Shown piece after piece: positions 49,676-60,779 of a DNA stretch of 64,000 bases. Position 1 is the stretch's first letter, and each line of letters starts with the position of its first letter. The notes under the pieces were generated by a model that worked only from the letters and a program-made list of their open reading frames with translations, was not told where the DNA came from and searched no databases. This stretch comes from Lachancea dasiensis (lineage: Eukaryota > Ascomycota > Saccharomycetes > Saccharomycetales > Saccharomycetaceae): positions 1,762,643 to 1,826,642 of the forward strand of contig LT598461.1 in assembly GCA_900074725.1 (NCBI GenBank). The letters are read 5' to 3'. The position numbers and the translations under genes were made by a program.

Positions 49676-50137
49676 TGTCAAAAATTTCGAAGTCAATGTA
49701 TAAAATATAGCAGCAAATCTGAAAGCTGTAAGCAACAAAGTCGATCCCAAGATACAGAACGTTCCTCGAATTTCAATCGGACGCTCTTTGATCAAATCTA
49801 CTAACTTGCCTGATAACAGTAGCTCTATCAAAAAAAAAAAAAGAAGCTAGTAGTTGAACTCTAGAAAAACTTGAGCGATAGGTGTAAAGCCGATCGGTGT
49901 GCTCCAGTGGTATTGTGAATCGTGCATTCCATGCCACAACTGAATTTAAGCTATGCTTTATCTTTGAATAGATTCATCAAACCCAACATTCATTCCGTAT
50001 TCTGTGATATTATAATTTTCAGCGGTATAATTTTTCAACTCATCTCATCTCATCTCATCTCTATCTCAGAGTGCACAGGAGCGGTCAATTGTGTTGAGAG
50101 ACGCTTTTACACTTGATTGACTCAATTTAAAGCTCCA
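49676..50137. promoter_or_regulatory. Divergent promoter region INA22/URB1
   Basis: 462 AT-rich bases with a 12-base A run near 49831-49842 and the RRPE-like plus CTCAT repeat element described next. Confidence 0.45.
50029..50061 (+). promoter_or_regulatory. RRPE-like site and tandem PAC cores upstream of URB1
   Basis: AATTTTTCA (50029-50037) matches the RRPE core. It is followed at once by four tandem CTCAT units (50039-50058). Each unit boundary gives CTCATC, the complement of the GATGAG core of PAC. It ends 76 bases before the URB1 ATG. Confidence 0.6.
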
Positions 50138-53100
50138 ATGAGTGAAGAGCGCACTATCCGTGGCAATCGAATGGGACAACTCAAAAAGCCTCATGCTTCC
50201 AAGTTCTCGGGAGGCTCTACAATGGATGATGGGGTCTTCGATGCTTTACAAGACGTCATCTCTGGAATTGACCTCGTCAACGAAGGTGTCTCGAATGATT
50301 ACAGACCTGTGATCGCGTTTTTTAGTGGCAAATTTGGCAGTCAGATACTTCAATCGTGGTCTTACCACGCTCAGGTCAACAACCATGCAAAGTTTACTAG
50401 TTGTACTGCTAAATTGGGAAGAGCCTTAAGAGTTTTGGGATCAGATCCTAGTACTCTAGCGTGTGGCTCGACTTTAATCCGCTCCATTCTCCAAGAATAC
50501 ATAAAAGTCTTATATCGGGGTGTCAACAATTTGAAGCCGTCAATCACCAACCCAATACTTCGGCTCATGCGTCAAATTGTTGTCTTCAACCAAGGGCAGC
50601 ATATCGATGATTTTCTCACGTATTTTGATCTAGGTTTACCCAGCTTGGTGCGAGTTTTGGGCCCAACTAAGACAGAGCTTGCGGATCCTGAACAGTGCAA
50701 GACGAACCCTGAACTTTCAATGCGATACAATTTTTTGCAGTTTTGGATTAGTATGATAAACCACTCTACCCCGCTCTTGAGAAAATCCGTTTTAACGGAG
50801 AATCCCAAACTGATGAGCACTTGGTACAAGCACATGGTTAAGTATGACTCTGGAAAACTAGTGCAGCAGTGCATTCGCACCATGATTGAAAAGGTGTTAC
50901 AAGAGAAATCTCTTAAGAAAGTGACCAAGTGCAAAATTTTGAATGAATCATTCATTAGCAAAGTGCACTCATTTTATTATTCAAGTGATCCTGAGCTGGT
51001 AACACTTGTCGATTACTTTTTTGAGCTTTTCACCACTTCACAACAATTCAGTGTGGCATTCCACGACGATAAACTCTGGTTTTCTGAACCTGTGTATTCA
51101 AGCTCAAACTCCAGCTACACGAGTAATGGTGCTACTGTCCTTATCAAAAATACGAAGTTCAATCTCTACAATAAGCTTCTTTTCACGACGCTAACGTTTT
51201 TCAAGCCTTGGGAAGATGAGCCACAACTAAACAGAGTTGTACAAGTTTTAAGGTCGATACCCGAACTGATTGCCCCATACTGCTACCATTTAAACACGTT
51301 AGGGAATCATGAGCCTCGAATGACTTCATATTGGTTTGGCATGACTCTTCTATTCGGTCGAATAATTAATTCACCAATACCCAATAGTGTAAAGGAAGTA
51401 CAAACAGACAGCACTCCTTCTTCAATCCTTGTGATGGAGTCTATCTTGCCTTGCTCCTTAACGAGGCAACCTTTGACCAAGGCCTTACTTCATGAGGTGC
51501 CCCTCGTCAAACAAATGGCTTGTCAGCTACTAGTATTCGCATTCAAAAAACTGGAAACGATCTTTAGCTTCTATGATGAGAAGGGATGGAATTCCGCAAA
51601 ATCGGAACTTCTCAATAGTTTCAAGTCCAAGGTACCGGAACTGTCCGTTGTGTCGTCGACGCTAGACTATGTTGGCCGAAACAGCAGAGAAAATAGCGTA
51701 CTCGCGGCTTCCGTTTCCATTGTACTCAATCACTACAGCAGGACTTTTCCTTTAACCTTTAATTTGAATTTTTCGAATGATAACATCTTTTTTAGCGTTA
51801 TGAATTCGAGTACATTTTCGGGATTAGATCTGGTTATACTCGATAATTTCTTACAATTTCAGGAACTCAATAGCTCGCAAACCAAGTGGTATAATTCAAC
51901 TGCTGGCGAAAACTCTGTTTTTACTTCACTCTTGAAACTGGCCTCATCCAACATTGCAAGCAGCACTTTAACGAAAAAGGTTACTCTTTTGCTTGAGAAT
52001 CTTCTCCAGTTCTCCGTGGTATTCAACGAATCGTTAACAGCATCCCCGCTTGCTGCTTTGGTTAATAGTCTTCAAATCGTGCAAGAGGGCGAACCAAAAG
52101 AATCTTGCGATCAACTACAGAAAATTTGGAAGCTGTTGGATGAAACCATTTCAAGATGTATGAAAACTCCTTATAAGTACATGGATATGGCAACTTCGTC
52201 TGAAAACTGTTCGCCATTTCTGGTAGCTCTGGTTGAACAGTGGGGATTCGTTGACACCAAAACTGCTTTTGATCGAGGACTAAAATGGCTGCTAATCTTT
52301 TTGAGGTCCACAGTTTTCATCGGCGAACCATTTCATGGAATCTATGCTCTGTTGGAACCCGTACCGACCATTCCTCGGGATATGAAAGATGTTTACTTAA
52401 ATTTTCAAGAGTACGAGCGCGAACTCGTAAATTTGAGAAAGCCGGAATATCTAGTAGCGAATGACATGGATAACTCTTTTTTTCAGTGCGTTACATTGAC
52501 AGAAGCTTCTACACTTGGCGTCCTTGCCAGATTTCCGGTAAATGAACTTGACGTTGCAGGGCTCATTTCAAGGCTTCAATCGATACTGGAAACACCTAAT
52601 GACCCCATCCCATACCTCAAATTTACTTCAATTGTCGACAACCTTCTACTTAAAACGGCCAACTATGTTTTGTCGCAGAACGATTTTAAGGTCAAATTTA
52701 CCAAAAAATTCTATTTTTCAAAATTAGTTCTCCCGTTAGCTCTGGATAGTTCCAATTTGGAGGCATGTAAGCGATATTCATACCTCACAAATACAATTAC
52801 TAGCATTTACGGTCAATTGGGTGTGGATATTAGCGAGTATCAGGCTTATATCAAAGAACTGTGGGTGTCTTGTGCCAGCACTTGGAGTGAGGTTGATGTT
52901 CTACGGTCAGCTTTAGTCAGCGGACTCACAGTTCTCTCTTCGAAGCAACTTGGAGAAGTCTTAACCCTTCATATAGCAAAGGGCCAAGACTTGATACCAG
53001 ACATTCTAGCTGAAATGTCTTTACGAGGTGTTCATTTGGCTAACGGTCAGCTTTTGGAGATTCTAGCCCTTAATGACCCCAGGATAATTTCAATTTTGGA

Positions 53101-55297
53101 GACTTTCGTCAAGTCACGGCTCATAGATTCACCTCAGTTTGCCGTACTATTACCCATGGGCCTCCAGACAGACGTGAATTATCCTATTGTGGAGGCTTTT
53201 CTCGCGTACGATGAGGGAATTATGTGCGTAAAGAATTTTCTCAGTATGGTAACTGACGCTAATCTCATGATTAAGATTGCTGCGTCCTTAAGTACCGATT
53301 GTTCTGAAGACGTGAATATTTTCATCAACAAAGCTTTAACAATATCATTCGAAAGATTGCATAGTCTACAGTATTCCGTCTTCGACGCTGCGTTACAATT
53401 GTTTATTAATCGCTTCGACGATATTTCTTTTGAGCAAAGGGTTAAAATTGTCAACTTCATCACGACTTTTAGCGAACATAAATTTACGCCGCAGGTTGCG
53501 AAATTTGTTGCTTGCTTCAATAATTTCGAAAACAGTGACATCCAATTATGGATTCGAAAGTCCGCTTTGTTTATAACAAAGAACTTTGCCGAACGATCTG
53601 AGCCAAGTAAGAAATTTTTTGATTTCCTCAACAATTTCCAAGAACTTCATCATCAGGCAAATATTTGGAATTTAGGAGTATCATCTAGTCTGAACTCTCA
53701 GGCAGAGTCTATTGTCGATGGGTTATGGGTAGCGTATCCTGAACCATTGAAGTTTCTTGGTGCAATTTTATTAGGTGCCGAGAAATCAAAGTTGAACAGT
53801 AGTCGAATCCTTCAACTGTTGTTGAACAATAGAGAACTGTGCTTCAACAGCTCGCCTTGTGATAGCCACCTCAAGTTTCTGACTGCCTCTCTAATTTACA
53901 TTCTTTTCATTGTTGACCCTCAAGGTTGCTCGAGTCCAGTCATACAGGACAAGCTACTATTGTTTTATGGTGGTACGATGACCTGCTCTGACAGAATAAT
54001 TCTCGACATTTTGAAGCAAATTGAATCTAAAACCCTTGTGTCTTGGACTCGAAACATCTTTGCTTGGGATTACCAAGACTCATTGGGAGAGCCTGAAGGA
54101 AGTAAGGACCAAGATTACCGTCTGCTAGCTAAAGAAAAAGAAGGCTATATCATGACAATTAGGCAGGACTTGGTTAAGGAAACTATCAATTCTATTGGTT
54201 TTGATGTACCATCTCTGCCTATTCTTGCAAGCTCTGAATCGGCAAATGACTGGAAATATTTTGAAACTTTTGAAAGTGCAACCCATTTATTGTGGAATGG
54301 TCATGAATGCGCATTCTATGATCCAACATTTTTGCTACTTTCAATTGTGAACAATGAGGACTTCTTCAGGACTAGAGTTAGAGAAACTGGTGAACAGAAT
54401 GACACGCATTTCCTTGACATGAAGAAAATTATTGGGAATGGCCTCCTTGAATTTATCATTGTGTGTTTGAGTCTTGGTGGGGAAGTTCGTGATATTGCGT
54501 CTTCTCTTATTTACAAAATGCTTGATTCTTTGGATGGCGGGACAATGAAAGATGCCTCCATTTACAAGATTTTACTTACGAAAATTGGATTCACACTGTA
54601 TAACGAGAAACGTCAGCAGGACGATGACTCTTCAGTGGTTTCCCCTTTGATTTGGTACATGGTGGCAAGTCTCTCGACTTTTTTGAACCAGCCTGGCTCC
54701 TTCCTATACGAGAAAGCTTCTCGTTGGATCCTTTCCTTCCCTTTTATCCAAGCCCAGCATGTGCCACTTCTTGACACTATCATGATGATGAAGGCCACCG
54801 ATGATGGTGAAAACTACTACCGCTACTTACATTGGTTCCTGGAGAGTATACTGCACGGCTTAAAGACAAAAGACGACATTAAGCTTCTGAAATTCAGAAA
54901 TATACTGGAATGGATGATGAACCTATTGAATTCACCCTACATCTCTTTCAAACTGCGTAGCCAGCTAAAGGACATTCTTTATAAGACGCAAAGAATCGAA
55001 ACAGGTGGAGCGACACTTCTCACAAGACTTGCAGGTGGGTCGTTCTTGGAAACTATACAACAAAGTACCTCTCAAAAATTAGTGAATGTGAACAAAGAGC
55101 TCATGGCAAACAACAAAAACAAGCTTCGCTTGAAACAGACACTGATATTACAGCAATCTCAACTAAATAACTCTGAATTGGGTACAGGTTTTGTCGCCAT
55201 AGCAAAGTCTCATAAGAGAATATCAGATTGGATGGTAGGCGATGCAGATAACTTATTGAAGCGTATCTGTACCTCCAAGGTTAGACACTTTGGGTAG
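50138..55297 (+). CDS. URB1: Pre-60S ribosome assembly protein Urb1 (Npa1)
   Basis: A 1719-residue nucleolar scaffold (S. cerevisiae 1764). Urb1 acts with Npa2, Dbp6, Nop8 and Rsa3 in the earliest pre-60S particles. It is an all-helical, HEAT-like protein without catalytic motifs. The N-terminal Npa1 domain spans ~60-370 (KLGRALRVLGSDPSTLACGS, PSITNPILRLMRQIVVFNQG, DFLTYFDLGLPSL). The C-terminal domain holds LLDTIMMMKATDDGENYYRY and KRISDWMVGDADN near the end. The frame extends upstream only to a TTG at 50117; the ATG at 50138 (MSEERTIRG) is used. INA22 is divergent and PUT3 convergent. Confidence 0.95.
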   Translation: MSEERTIRGNRMGQLKKPHASKFSGGSTMDDGVFDALQDVISGIDLVNEGVSNDYRPVIAFFSGKFGSQILQSWSYHAQVNNHAKFTSCTAKLGRALRVLGSDPSTLACGSTLIRSILQEYIKVLYRGVNNLKPSITNPILRLMRQIVVFNQGQHIDDFLTYFDLGLPSLVRVLGPTKTELADPEQCKTNPELSMRYNFLQFWISMINHSTPLLRKSVLTENPKLMSTWYKHMVKYDSGKLVQQCIRTMIEKVLQEKSLKKVTKCKILNESFISKVHSFYYSSDPELVTLVDYFFELFTTSQQFSVAFHDDKLWFSEPVYSSSNSSYTSNGATVLIKNTKFNLYNKLLFTTLTFFKPWEDEPQLNRVVQVLRSIPELIAPYCYHLNTLGNHEPRMTSYWFGMTLLFGRIINSPIPNSVKEVQTDSTPSSILVMESILPCSLTRQPLTKALLHEVPLVKQMACQLLVFAFKKLETIFSFYDEKGWNSAKSELLNSFKSKVPELSVVSSTLDYVGRNSRENSVLAASVSIVLNHYSRTFPLTFNLNFSNDNIFFSVMNSSTFSGLDLVILDNFLQFQELNSSQTKWYNSTAGENSVFTSLLKLASSNIASSTLTKKVTLLLENLLQFSVVFNESLTASPLAALVNSLQIVQEGEPKESCDQLQKIWKLLDETISRCMKTPYKYMDMATSSENCSPFLVALVEQWGFVDTKTAFDRGLKWLLIFLRSTVFIGEPFHGIYALLEPVPTIPRDMKDVYLNFQEYERELVNLRKPEYLVANDMDNSFFQCVTLTEASTLGVLARFPVNELDVAGLISRLQSILETPNDPIPYLKFTSIVDNLLLKTANYVLSQNDFKVKFTKKFYFSKLVLPLALDSSNLEACKRYSYLTNTITSIYGQLGVDISEYQAYIKELWVSCASTWSEVDVLRSALVSGLTVLSSKQLGEVLTLHIAKGQDLIPDILAEMSLRGVHLANGQLLEILALNDPRIISILETFVKSRLIDSPQFAVLLPMGLQTDVNYPIVEAFLAYDEGIMCVKNFLSMVTDANLMIKIAASLSTDCSEDVNIFINKALTISFERLHSLQYSVFDAALQLFINRFDDISFEQRVKIVNFITTFSEHKFTPQVAKFVACFNNFENSDIQLWIRKSALFITKNFAERSEPSKKFFDFLNNFQELHHQANIWNLGVSSSLNSQAESIVDGLWVAYPEPLKFLGAILLGAEKSKLNSSRILQLLLNNRELCFNSSPCDSHLKFLTASLIYILFIVDPQGCSSPVIQDKLLLFYGGTMTCSDRIILDILKQIESKTLVSWTRNIFAWDYQDSLGEPEGSKDQDYRLLAKEKEGYIMTIRQDLVKETINSIGFDVPSLPILASSESANDWKYFETFESATHLLWNGHECAFYDPTFLLLSIVNNEDFFRTRVRETGEQNDTHFLDMKKIIGNGLLEFIIVCLSLGGEVRDIASSLIYKMLDSLDGGTMKDASIYKILLTKIGFTLYNEKRQQDDDSSVVSPLIWYMVASLSTFLNQPGSFLYEKASRWILSFPFIQAQHVPLLDTIMMMKATDDGENYYRYLHWFLESILHGLKTKDDIKLLKFRNILEWMMNLLNSPYISFKLRSQLKDILYKTQRIETGGATLLTRLAGGSFLETIQQSTSQKLVNVNKELMANNKNKLRLKQTLILQQSQLNNSELGTGFVAIAKSHKRISDWMVGDADNLLKRICTSKVRHFG

Positions 55298-55488
55298 CAG
55301 AGGATAGAAATGACCGTTGACTTACTTAATCGTTTATATACATTGGCATTACATCTAGCATGTACTTCATATAGAGTACCTTAACTGTGACTTTTGAGAT
55401 GAAGAATATGAAGTTATGTTCTATATGTTCTGTTCTTTATTCTAACGTCACAAAAATCCATGCGAAAGTCTATTTAAAGCTCGTGGCA

Positions 55489-57939
55489 CTAACAGTTGGG
55501 TCCGACGTCTCCACTGAAAAGACTAGCATTTAAATCTCCAAAAATACTCTCTTCACCCATTGAGCCTGATGCTTCGGTAGCGTTTCCTAGCCATGCGGCT
55601 TGATTGGAAATGTCATTCCACAGCTCATGTTCGAAGGCGCCTACGTTTTCCAAACCATCCAAGAACTTTTGTATCTCGCCATTCGTTTCGAGAGAGAGAG
55701 GCTCGAATGAATTTGTATTTGTTTCAATTACAGCAGCGTCTGTCTTTGTATCTGTCGGAGCTCTTTCCTTTTCTAAATTATCTGAACCCAATTCAAGGGC
55801 CTTCGCTGAACTGGTTGACGGAACTGAAATGATTTCGGTTTCACGATCGTGGCGATGCTCAAACTGTACATCTGGGCGTACGTCATCATAGTGACATTCA
55901 ATCAATTCTTTCATCGTCCCCTGAAAGTCCAGGTTGTACATTAGCTTCAGAACTTGTGCACGTCGCAGACCAGCTGGTTTGTTACCCAAATTTCGCATTT
56001 TGGTGAATATCAGCAACGCATGATTCAGATGTTCTGAGGTTTGTTCGTACACTCCAAATGCTGTGTTGAAAAGAACTAATGTACAAGCTGAAGTGAACAG
56101 ATATTCACGATCCATGTATCCAAACAATGCTACCATATTCTGCTGCTTTAGATACCACAATGACCTTATTGTATTCATTGAGGCCTGTAAAGAACAATTA
56201 AGCAGTGAAGATATGGTTGGTGAGTAGTTTTGTAAATTGACGTAAGTGTCGGACGTGTCCAGCGCCTTCAGCTTAATGGAGGCAAAATGAAAAAGGAGGG
56301 GTCGAATTGCCAAATTCATACCCTGAAAATATTCAGTAAAAATATTTGTGCATAACCTCGAAATTCTGAGATCTTTTTGCTTGAAGTCCACTTGCAGAAA
56401 GCTGGAAAGAGTTTTTCTCCAGTCCAAGAGTTGCATCACTATGTCTTTCAAAATCGGCAAGATATTTGAACCTGGTAAGCGTTGGTACAGCTTGTTCAGA
56501 ATAACGGCATTAATCTGAGTAATTTTAACACAGTTAGTGATAAACTCTGCCTCAGGAAAAATGTAGTGTTCGCATTTAGGAGGAGGGGACGACATGTTAA
56601 AATCATCTGGCAGTCCTGCGGTGATACTTTCATCAGTGAAACTCAACGGGAGACCTGCTTTACTACTGAGCATCCTTTCAAACATGTAAATTGTCCACCA
56701 CAAGCGACGGCGGTGTTCTAGCTCAAATCGTGTAATGCTATCTCTCTGAGCGTCCACATGCCAGCCCATTATAAGACAAGCACGTAGAGCCTGCCCGAAA
56801 TAGAAATAAGACGCCACTGTACAGTCCGCTACTTGTAAGTAGAAAGCATACAGCAGCATCACCTCAATCCCTCCTAGTTTCGTGACATTCTCGATGCGAC
56901 CGCTAGAAAACAAGCAGCTGAATATATTTGACGCCTGTTCAAAAAATCCAGATCCCGGTAACTTTGGTCCTTCTTTTGATGAAGGTTTTGTTCCATTTGA
57001 ATTATTTGCGATACCAAGGTACATTTCGCCCGTGGCAAATATGAGGAGAACTTTACAAAACCAAATCGTTTGCAAAGTATGATCTTCAAAGTTCGCTGAG
57101 CCCTCATAAACACTGTTCAGCTGCTTTTTCACAATTCCCTCATTGAAGAAATAAAAACACCCATCATTATAAGTAACGAAAGTGTCTACCAGTAGAACAG
57201 CATATGAATACGACGGGAGGGTAAAATTTACACTAATGTCATCATTCCCGTCGTTCTTAGTCAGAATAATCTTGTAAGCATTCCCTTCTTCTTGAAGAAT
57301 CTCGTCAATCGGTTTTGTACTAGACACCTCTCGCACTTCTTGCTCAAGGGCATTGTAAAATCCATTTTTCATCTTTCTGCTGAAACGCTCCGGGATGAGT
57401 GACTGGATCTCCATTCCAAATAAAGTCATTGAGGAAGAGCCCACAAAGTACCGTTGGCCTGTCCTCGAGGCCACAAGTCGCCCCCTCCTCTCAGCAAAGT
57501 TAGGCACAATTTCTTCCTCGTCCGTATTACACTCGTCCGAATTTTTGTGAAGCTTGATATTGGAGGTAGACTCCATACTCGCATCTATAGATGTTCTGGA
57601 TGGTGTTACTTCACTCTTGGTGGATTGCAATCTCAGGATTTCCCGTTTCATGTCAACTAAATCGGACTGCAGTTTTTGGAGATACTTCATGGAGACCACC
57701 AACTTCTTGTTAGGCTCCAGATACTCACATGCAACTTTTGCTGAAGCGCATTTGGTGCATGGACTACCACCAGGGCATTTAACGTGGCGTCTGCGACAAC
57801 GCACACAGGCGAAGCCCGGTCTTTTTTGTCGCTTTCTCGACTCGTCTGCTCCTACTTCCTCAAAGTCGGACAAGCCCAATTCATTTATAGCGTCGTTACT
57901 TGCTTGAGTAAAATCACTATTCGGATCGTTAGTGGGCAT
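55489..57939 (-). CDS. PUT3: Zn2Cys6 activator of proline utilisation Put3
   Basis: An 816-residue transcription factor, shorter than S. cerevisiae Put3 (979). Put3 binds CGG-N10-CCG and activates PUT1 and PUT2 when proline is present. The Zn2Cys6 domain uses Cys45, 48, 55, 61, 64 and 71 (FACVRCRRRHVKCPGG). The linker and dimerisation element LEPNKKLVVSMKYLQKLQSDL is nearly identical to Put3. The fungal specific factor domain covers ~245-620, including MGWHVDAQRDSITRFELEHR and RRLWWTIYMFERMLSSKAGL. The C-terminus is acidic with FEHELWNDISNQAAWLGN, a likely activation region. URB1 is adjacent as YKL014C is to YKL015W. Confidence 0.94.
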   Translation of the reverse strand: MPTNDPNSDFTQASNDAINELGLSDFEEVGADESRKRQKRPGFACVRCRRRHVKCPGGSPCTKCASAKVACEYLEPNKKLVVSMKYLQKLQSDLVDMKREILRLQSTKSEVTPSRTSIDASMESTSNIKLHKNSDECNTDEEEIVPNFAERRGRLVASRTGQRYFVGSSSMTLFGMEIQSLIPERFSRKMKNGFYNALEQEVREVSSTKPIDEILQEEGNAYKIILTKNDGNDDISVNFTLPSYSYAVLLVDTFVTYNDGCFYFFNEGIVKKQLNSVYEGSANFEDHTLQTIWFCKVLLIFATGEMYLGIANNSNGTKPSSKEGPKLPGSGFFEQASNIFSCLFSSGRIENVTKLGGIEVMLLYAFYLQVADCTVASYFYFGQALRACLIMGWHVDAQRDSITRFELEHRRRLWWTIYMFERMLSSKAGLPLSFTDESITAGLPDDFNMSSPPPKCEHYIFPEAEFITNCVKITQINAVILNKLYQRLPGSNILPILKDIVMQLLDWRKTLSSFLQVDFKQKDLRISRLCTNIFTEYFQGMNLAIRPLLFHFASIKLKALDTSDTYVNLQNYSPTISSLLNCSLQASMNTIRSLWYLKQQNMVALFGYMDREYLFTSACTLVLFNTAFGVYEQTSEHLNHALLIFTKMRNLGNKPAGLRRAQVLKLMYNLDFQGTMKELIECHYDDVRPDVQFEHRHDRETEIISVPSTSSAKALELGSDNLEKERAPTDTKTDAAVIETNTNSFEPLSLETNGEIQKFLDGLENVGAFEHELWNDISNQAAWLGNATEASGSMGEESIFGDLNASLFSGDVGPNC

Positions 57940-59117
57940 CCCAAGGTGCCTCTTGAACCTTCCTTCAATTGAGTTGAGTCAAATCTCCTCGATGGCTGTA
58001 CGGGCCGATATCAATATGTAAATCAATATTGGTCATGTGCTCATATCACCTCGGCCAATTCTGACACGACAACCAACCTTTGGCCATCATCATTGTATAA
58101 TGGGTTATAAGAATTTGGCTACGGAAAGCGTTTGTTCTTGTGACGCAGATAGGATCCTTAGCTCGTGTGAACTGGTAATTCATATTTTATCGCAAAGAGT
58201 AATCATGAATACGAGAGGACAACGAGGAGCTTGACAATGGCTCGTGTTTGGTCTAGCTAGGGTACGTATACTTTCATCAATCTGATGAGGAGAGAAGTCG
58301 AGAACTGAGTTACTTGGCAGCTCAAAAGTACTTGAAAACTCCTGGAACTCTGGAGCAGGAGGATTGAGAGTGATATGTACCTAAGCTAAATTATAGTCGA
58401 ACTACCTGAGTGTGTTTATGATAATTTTGCATTCATTGTGGCGCAATTGAAATATAGTACAAGAAGCAACTCCTATCAGTACTTCTTTGACAGCCAATCC
58501 GCTCATTTACGATTCTCCGATAAACTTTTTGATCTTATTTCAGAGTGTCCCAAAGTAGCTCTAACTTCTTGTTATCTCTCTATATATTCTTAGACTATTA
58601 ATCTGGACCATCTAGACATCCAGTCAATACCCATACCAAATTCGAGAGCTAAGTGGCTGGGCGGCTGGGTGAAGTGAGGGCTAGATAATGGGCCAAAAAT
58701 GTTGATTTCTAACCTTATGCCTTTTTTTTACTCCACGTTGCAAGAATCTCGTTCTATTCTTCTATTCTGACACAATTCCCGATGACTTATATAGTCCACT
58801 CAAAATTTTACGAAGAGTTCTGAAACACAGCCATAGTATAGTTCAAACACATCTTGTATCTCACCCGCTGGGTTTCAAACATAAATCTCTTTGATCTATA
58901 TCTATGTCAAACAATGATATTCTACCAGTTGATATGACAAAAATGCCTTATTTTGAAACCACAACTGTGAGCATCATACTCGCACCATATCCATTTTCTG
59001 AGGTCAAGCGATTTGATTCTATACCCGAGTTTCCACCAAACTTTCACTACACTAGCCCAAATGTTAACCATGCGATCATCGGAGATTGGATGCTCGACTA
59101 GTACAGATAACATACTT
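57940..59117. other. PUT3 upstream region and amidase 3' flank
   Basis: 1178 bases. It holds the PUT3 promoter. An ATG-initiated plus-strand frame of 65 codons (58904-59101) ends 16 bases before the amidase stop and is not recognised. No tRNA, LTR or known RNA is seen. Confidence 0.4.
58904..59101 (+). CDS. Possible small 65-residue protein
   Basis: An ATG frame with mixed composition (MSNNDILPVDMTKM, then EVKRFDSIPEFPPNF) that converges on the amidase gene. It lacks low complexity, but there is no recognised homologue. It could equally be chance or a fragment of a lost gene. Confidence 0.2.
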   Translation: MSNNDILPVDMTKMPYFETTTVSIILAPYPFSEVKRFDSIPEFPPNFHYTSPNVNHAIIGDWMLD

Positions 59118-60779
59118 CTACTTGCTAGAGCTCCAATAATCATGAGTACCTACAATTCTTGATACAGTTTTCATCATTTTGACAACCTTCTCTTCCTGTA
59201 GCCTTTTGCAAACAATTTGGACTGATGCGGCACATCCATCGACTTCATCCGCATCGTATTCATCATAAGTTCTTGCGTCCATCATGTTTCGTGGTTCGTA
59301 CATCTCGTCCTTCTTGTCAATTCTTTTATCAACCCTGGTGACAGGTATTGTGCCAGCAGCCCAGTCTAACGCATTAAATACAGCAGTGTACCCAATATAC
59401 CTGAATTTGTCTATGCCCACCCCAGAGTAAGGTGAAACAGGCGTAATGATAGCATCAATAGGCTTACCTGAAGACGTCCTTTCGCACGTTTTATTCCATT
59501 GAGCTAAGTACTCATTGCACAGTCTGGTACGCTCAGTTTGGAGATCCCAAAGTTCAGACACCGGTAGATCGGATGCACTTTCATAGGGTTTCATGTAATC
59601 GAAGACCGGCTCACCGGTCAAATTGAGATATTCTTTGCAATGTTTGCCACCATCACTGAGAAAGAAAGCGCCAATCAACTTTGTTAGGCGATCATGATGA
59701 AGAGGGTTCCATCCAATTACTTCATGGCCCTGTAACTTCAACGAGTGCTCAACTTGGTCGAGGGCCCGCGCGATAGCCGGATATGGTTTCACTATCCCAT
59801 CGTCTTTCAAAAGAGCAACCGTAAGTTTTTCAGGAAGGATCACCTCTCTCCAAGGTATTTCAAGGCACTTTGAATCGACCAGCCACTGCTCTCCATGATT
59901 GACAATATTTTTACAGTAGAACTCGAGATTTTCCATTGTGGTCGATATAGGACCATTTACGCTAGCCACAGATTCGAGTCCAGGCAAGCCGGAGCGCGCG
60001 CCATAGGTGGTAAATCTGCCAGAAGAGGGTCGTAATGTGAACAGGTTTTGCAGAGATGCTGGGATTCTCAAAGATCCACCGATATCTGACCCGAGACCTA
60101 AGTAACATCTGCCAAGTAGAGCTCCGAGTGCGCATTCACCGCCAGAGCTACCCCCACTAGTCGTAGCTCTATTGAAGGGATTCACTGTATTTCCGTAAAT
60201 GTGATTAGTGGACTCTGGCATCATCATAGCTACAGGTACATTTGTCTTGAAGCAGAAGACAGCGCCCAACTCTCTCAGCTTTGAGACAAGGAGAGACTCT
60301 GATTCAAATTTCTCAGGATTGAAGGAGAACCCGACAAATCCGATGGTGGTAGCCTGACCTTTGACATTAAAGTTATCCTTGAGAGATATGGGTAAACCGT
60401 GGAAGGGACCTTTTAGTTGATTTGTCTTCTCATAGTATTCATCCAATTCTCGGGCTTGCTGCAAGCCTTCCTTGAAAAACACCTCAGAAAGACAATTAAC
60501 CAACTGGTGTGCTATAGATGCTCTGTGACAAAACGCCATTGCCACCTCGTATGCTGTCCATTCTCTATTTTTGATCTTCTCTGAAAGTTCGTCGAGTGTG
60601 GATTCTGTTATGGCTACTTCTCGTTTTGCCAAGTACCCAGAGTTAATCGCCCAAGTAAGGACATCTTTGACATCTTTTTGAGGAAGTGCGTCATCCGGAA
60701 TCAGCCACTCGCCGATGAAGGCTTTGTCCCTAGCTTCTCTTTTCTGGGCTGCTATGTCCAAATAATCTGCGACAGTCAT
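59118..60779 (-). CDS. AMD2: Amidase signature enzyme, Amd2/acetamidase-like
   Basis: A 553-residue hydrolase (S. cerevisiae Amd2 549). It belongs to the amidase signature family, which releases ammonia from carboxamides; its substrate is not known. The Ser-Ser-Lys triad is complete: Lys134 in PISLKDNFNVKG, Ser212 in TTSGGSSGGECAL and nucleophile Ser236 in GSDIGGSLRIP, with spacing as in fatty acid amide hydrolase. The start ATG at 60779 gives a full-length N-terminal helical region. It is divergent from a FEN2-like transporter and shares an 826-base promoter with GATAAG boxes, so nitrogen control is likely. The same layout is not a standard S. cerevisiae pair to my knowledge. Confidence 0.85.
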   Translation of the reverse strand: MTVADYLDIAAQKREARDKAFIGEWLIPDDALPQKDVKDVLTWAINSGYLAKREVAITESTLDELSEKIKNREWTAYEVAMAFCHRASIAHQLVNCLSEVFFKEGLQQARELDEYYEKTNQLKGPFHGLPISLKDNFNVKGQATTIGFVGFSFNPEKFESESLLVSKLRELGAVFCFKTNVPVAMMMPESTNHIYGNTVNPFNRATTSGGSSGGECALGALLGRCYLGLGSDIGGSLRIPASLQNLFTLRPSSGRFTTYGARSGLPGLESVASVNGPISTTMENLEFYCKNIVNHGEQWLVDSKCLEIPWREVILPEKLTVALLKDDGIVKPYPAIARALDQVEHSLKLQGHEVIGWNPLHHDRLTKLIGAFFLSDGGKHCKEYLNLTGEPVFDYMKPYESASDLPVSELWDLQTERTRLCNEYLAQWNKTCERTSSGKPIDAIITPVSPYSGVGIDKFRYIGYTAVFNALDWAAGTIPVTRVDKRIDKKDEMYEPRNMMDARTYDEYDADEVDGCAASVQIVCKRLQEEKVVKMMKTVSRIVGTHDYWSSSK

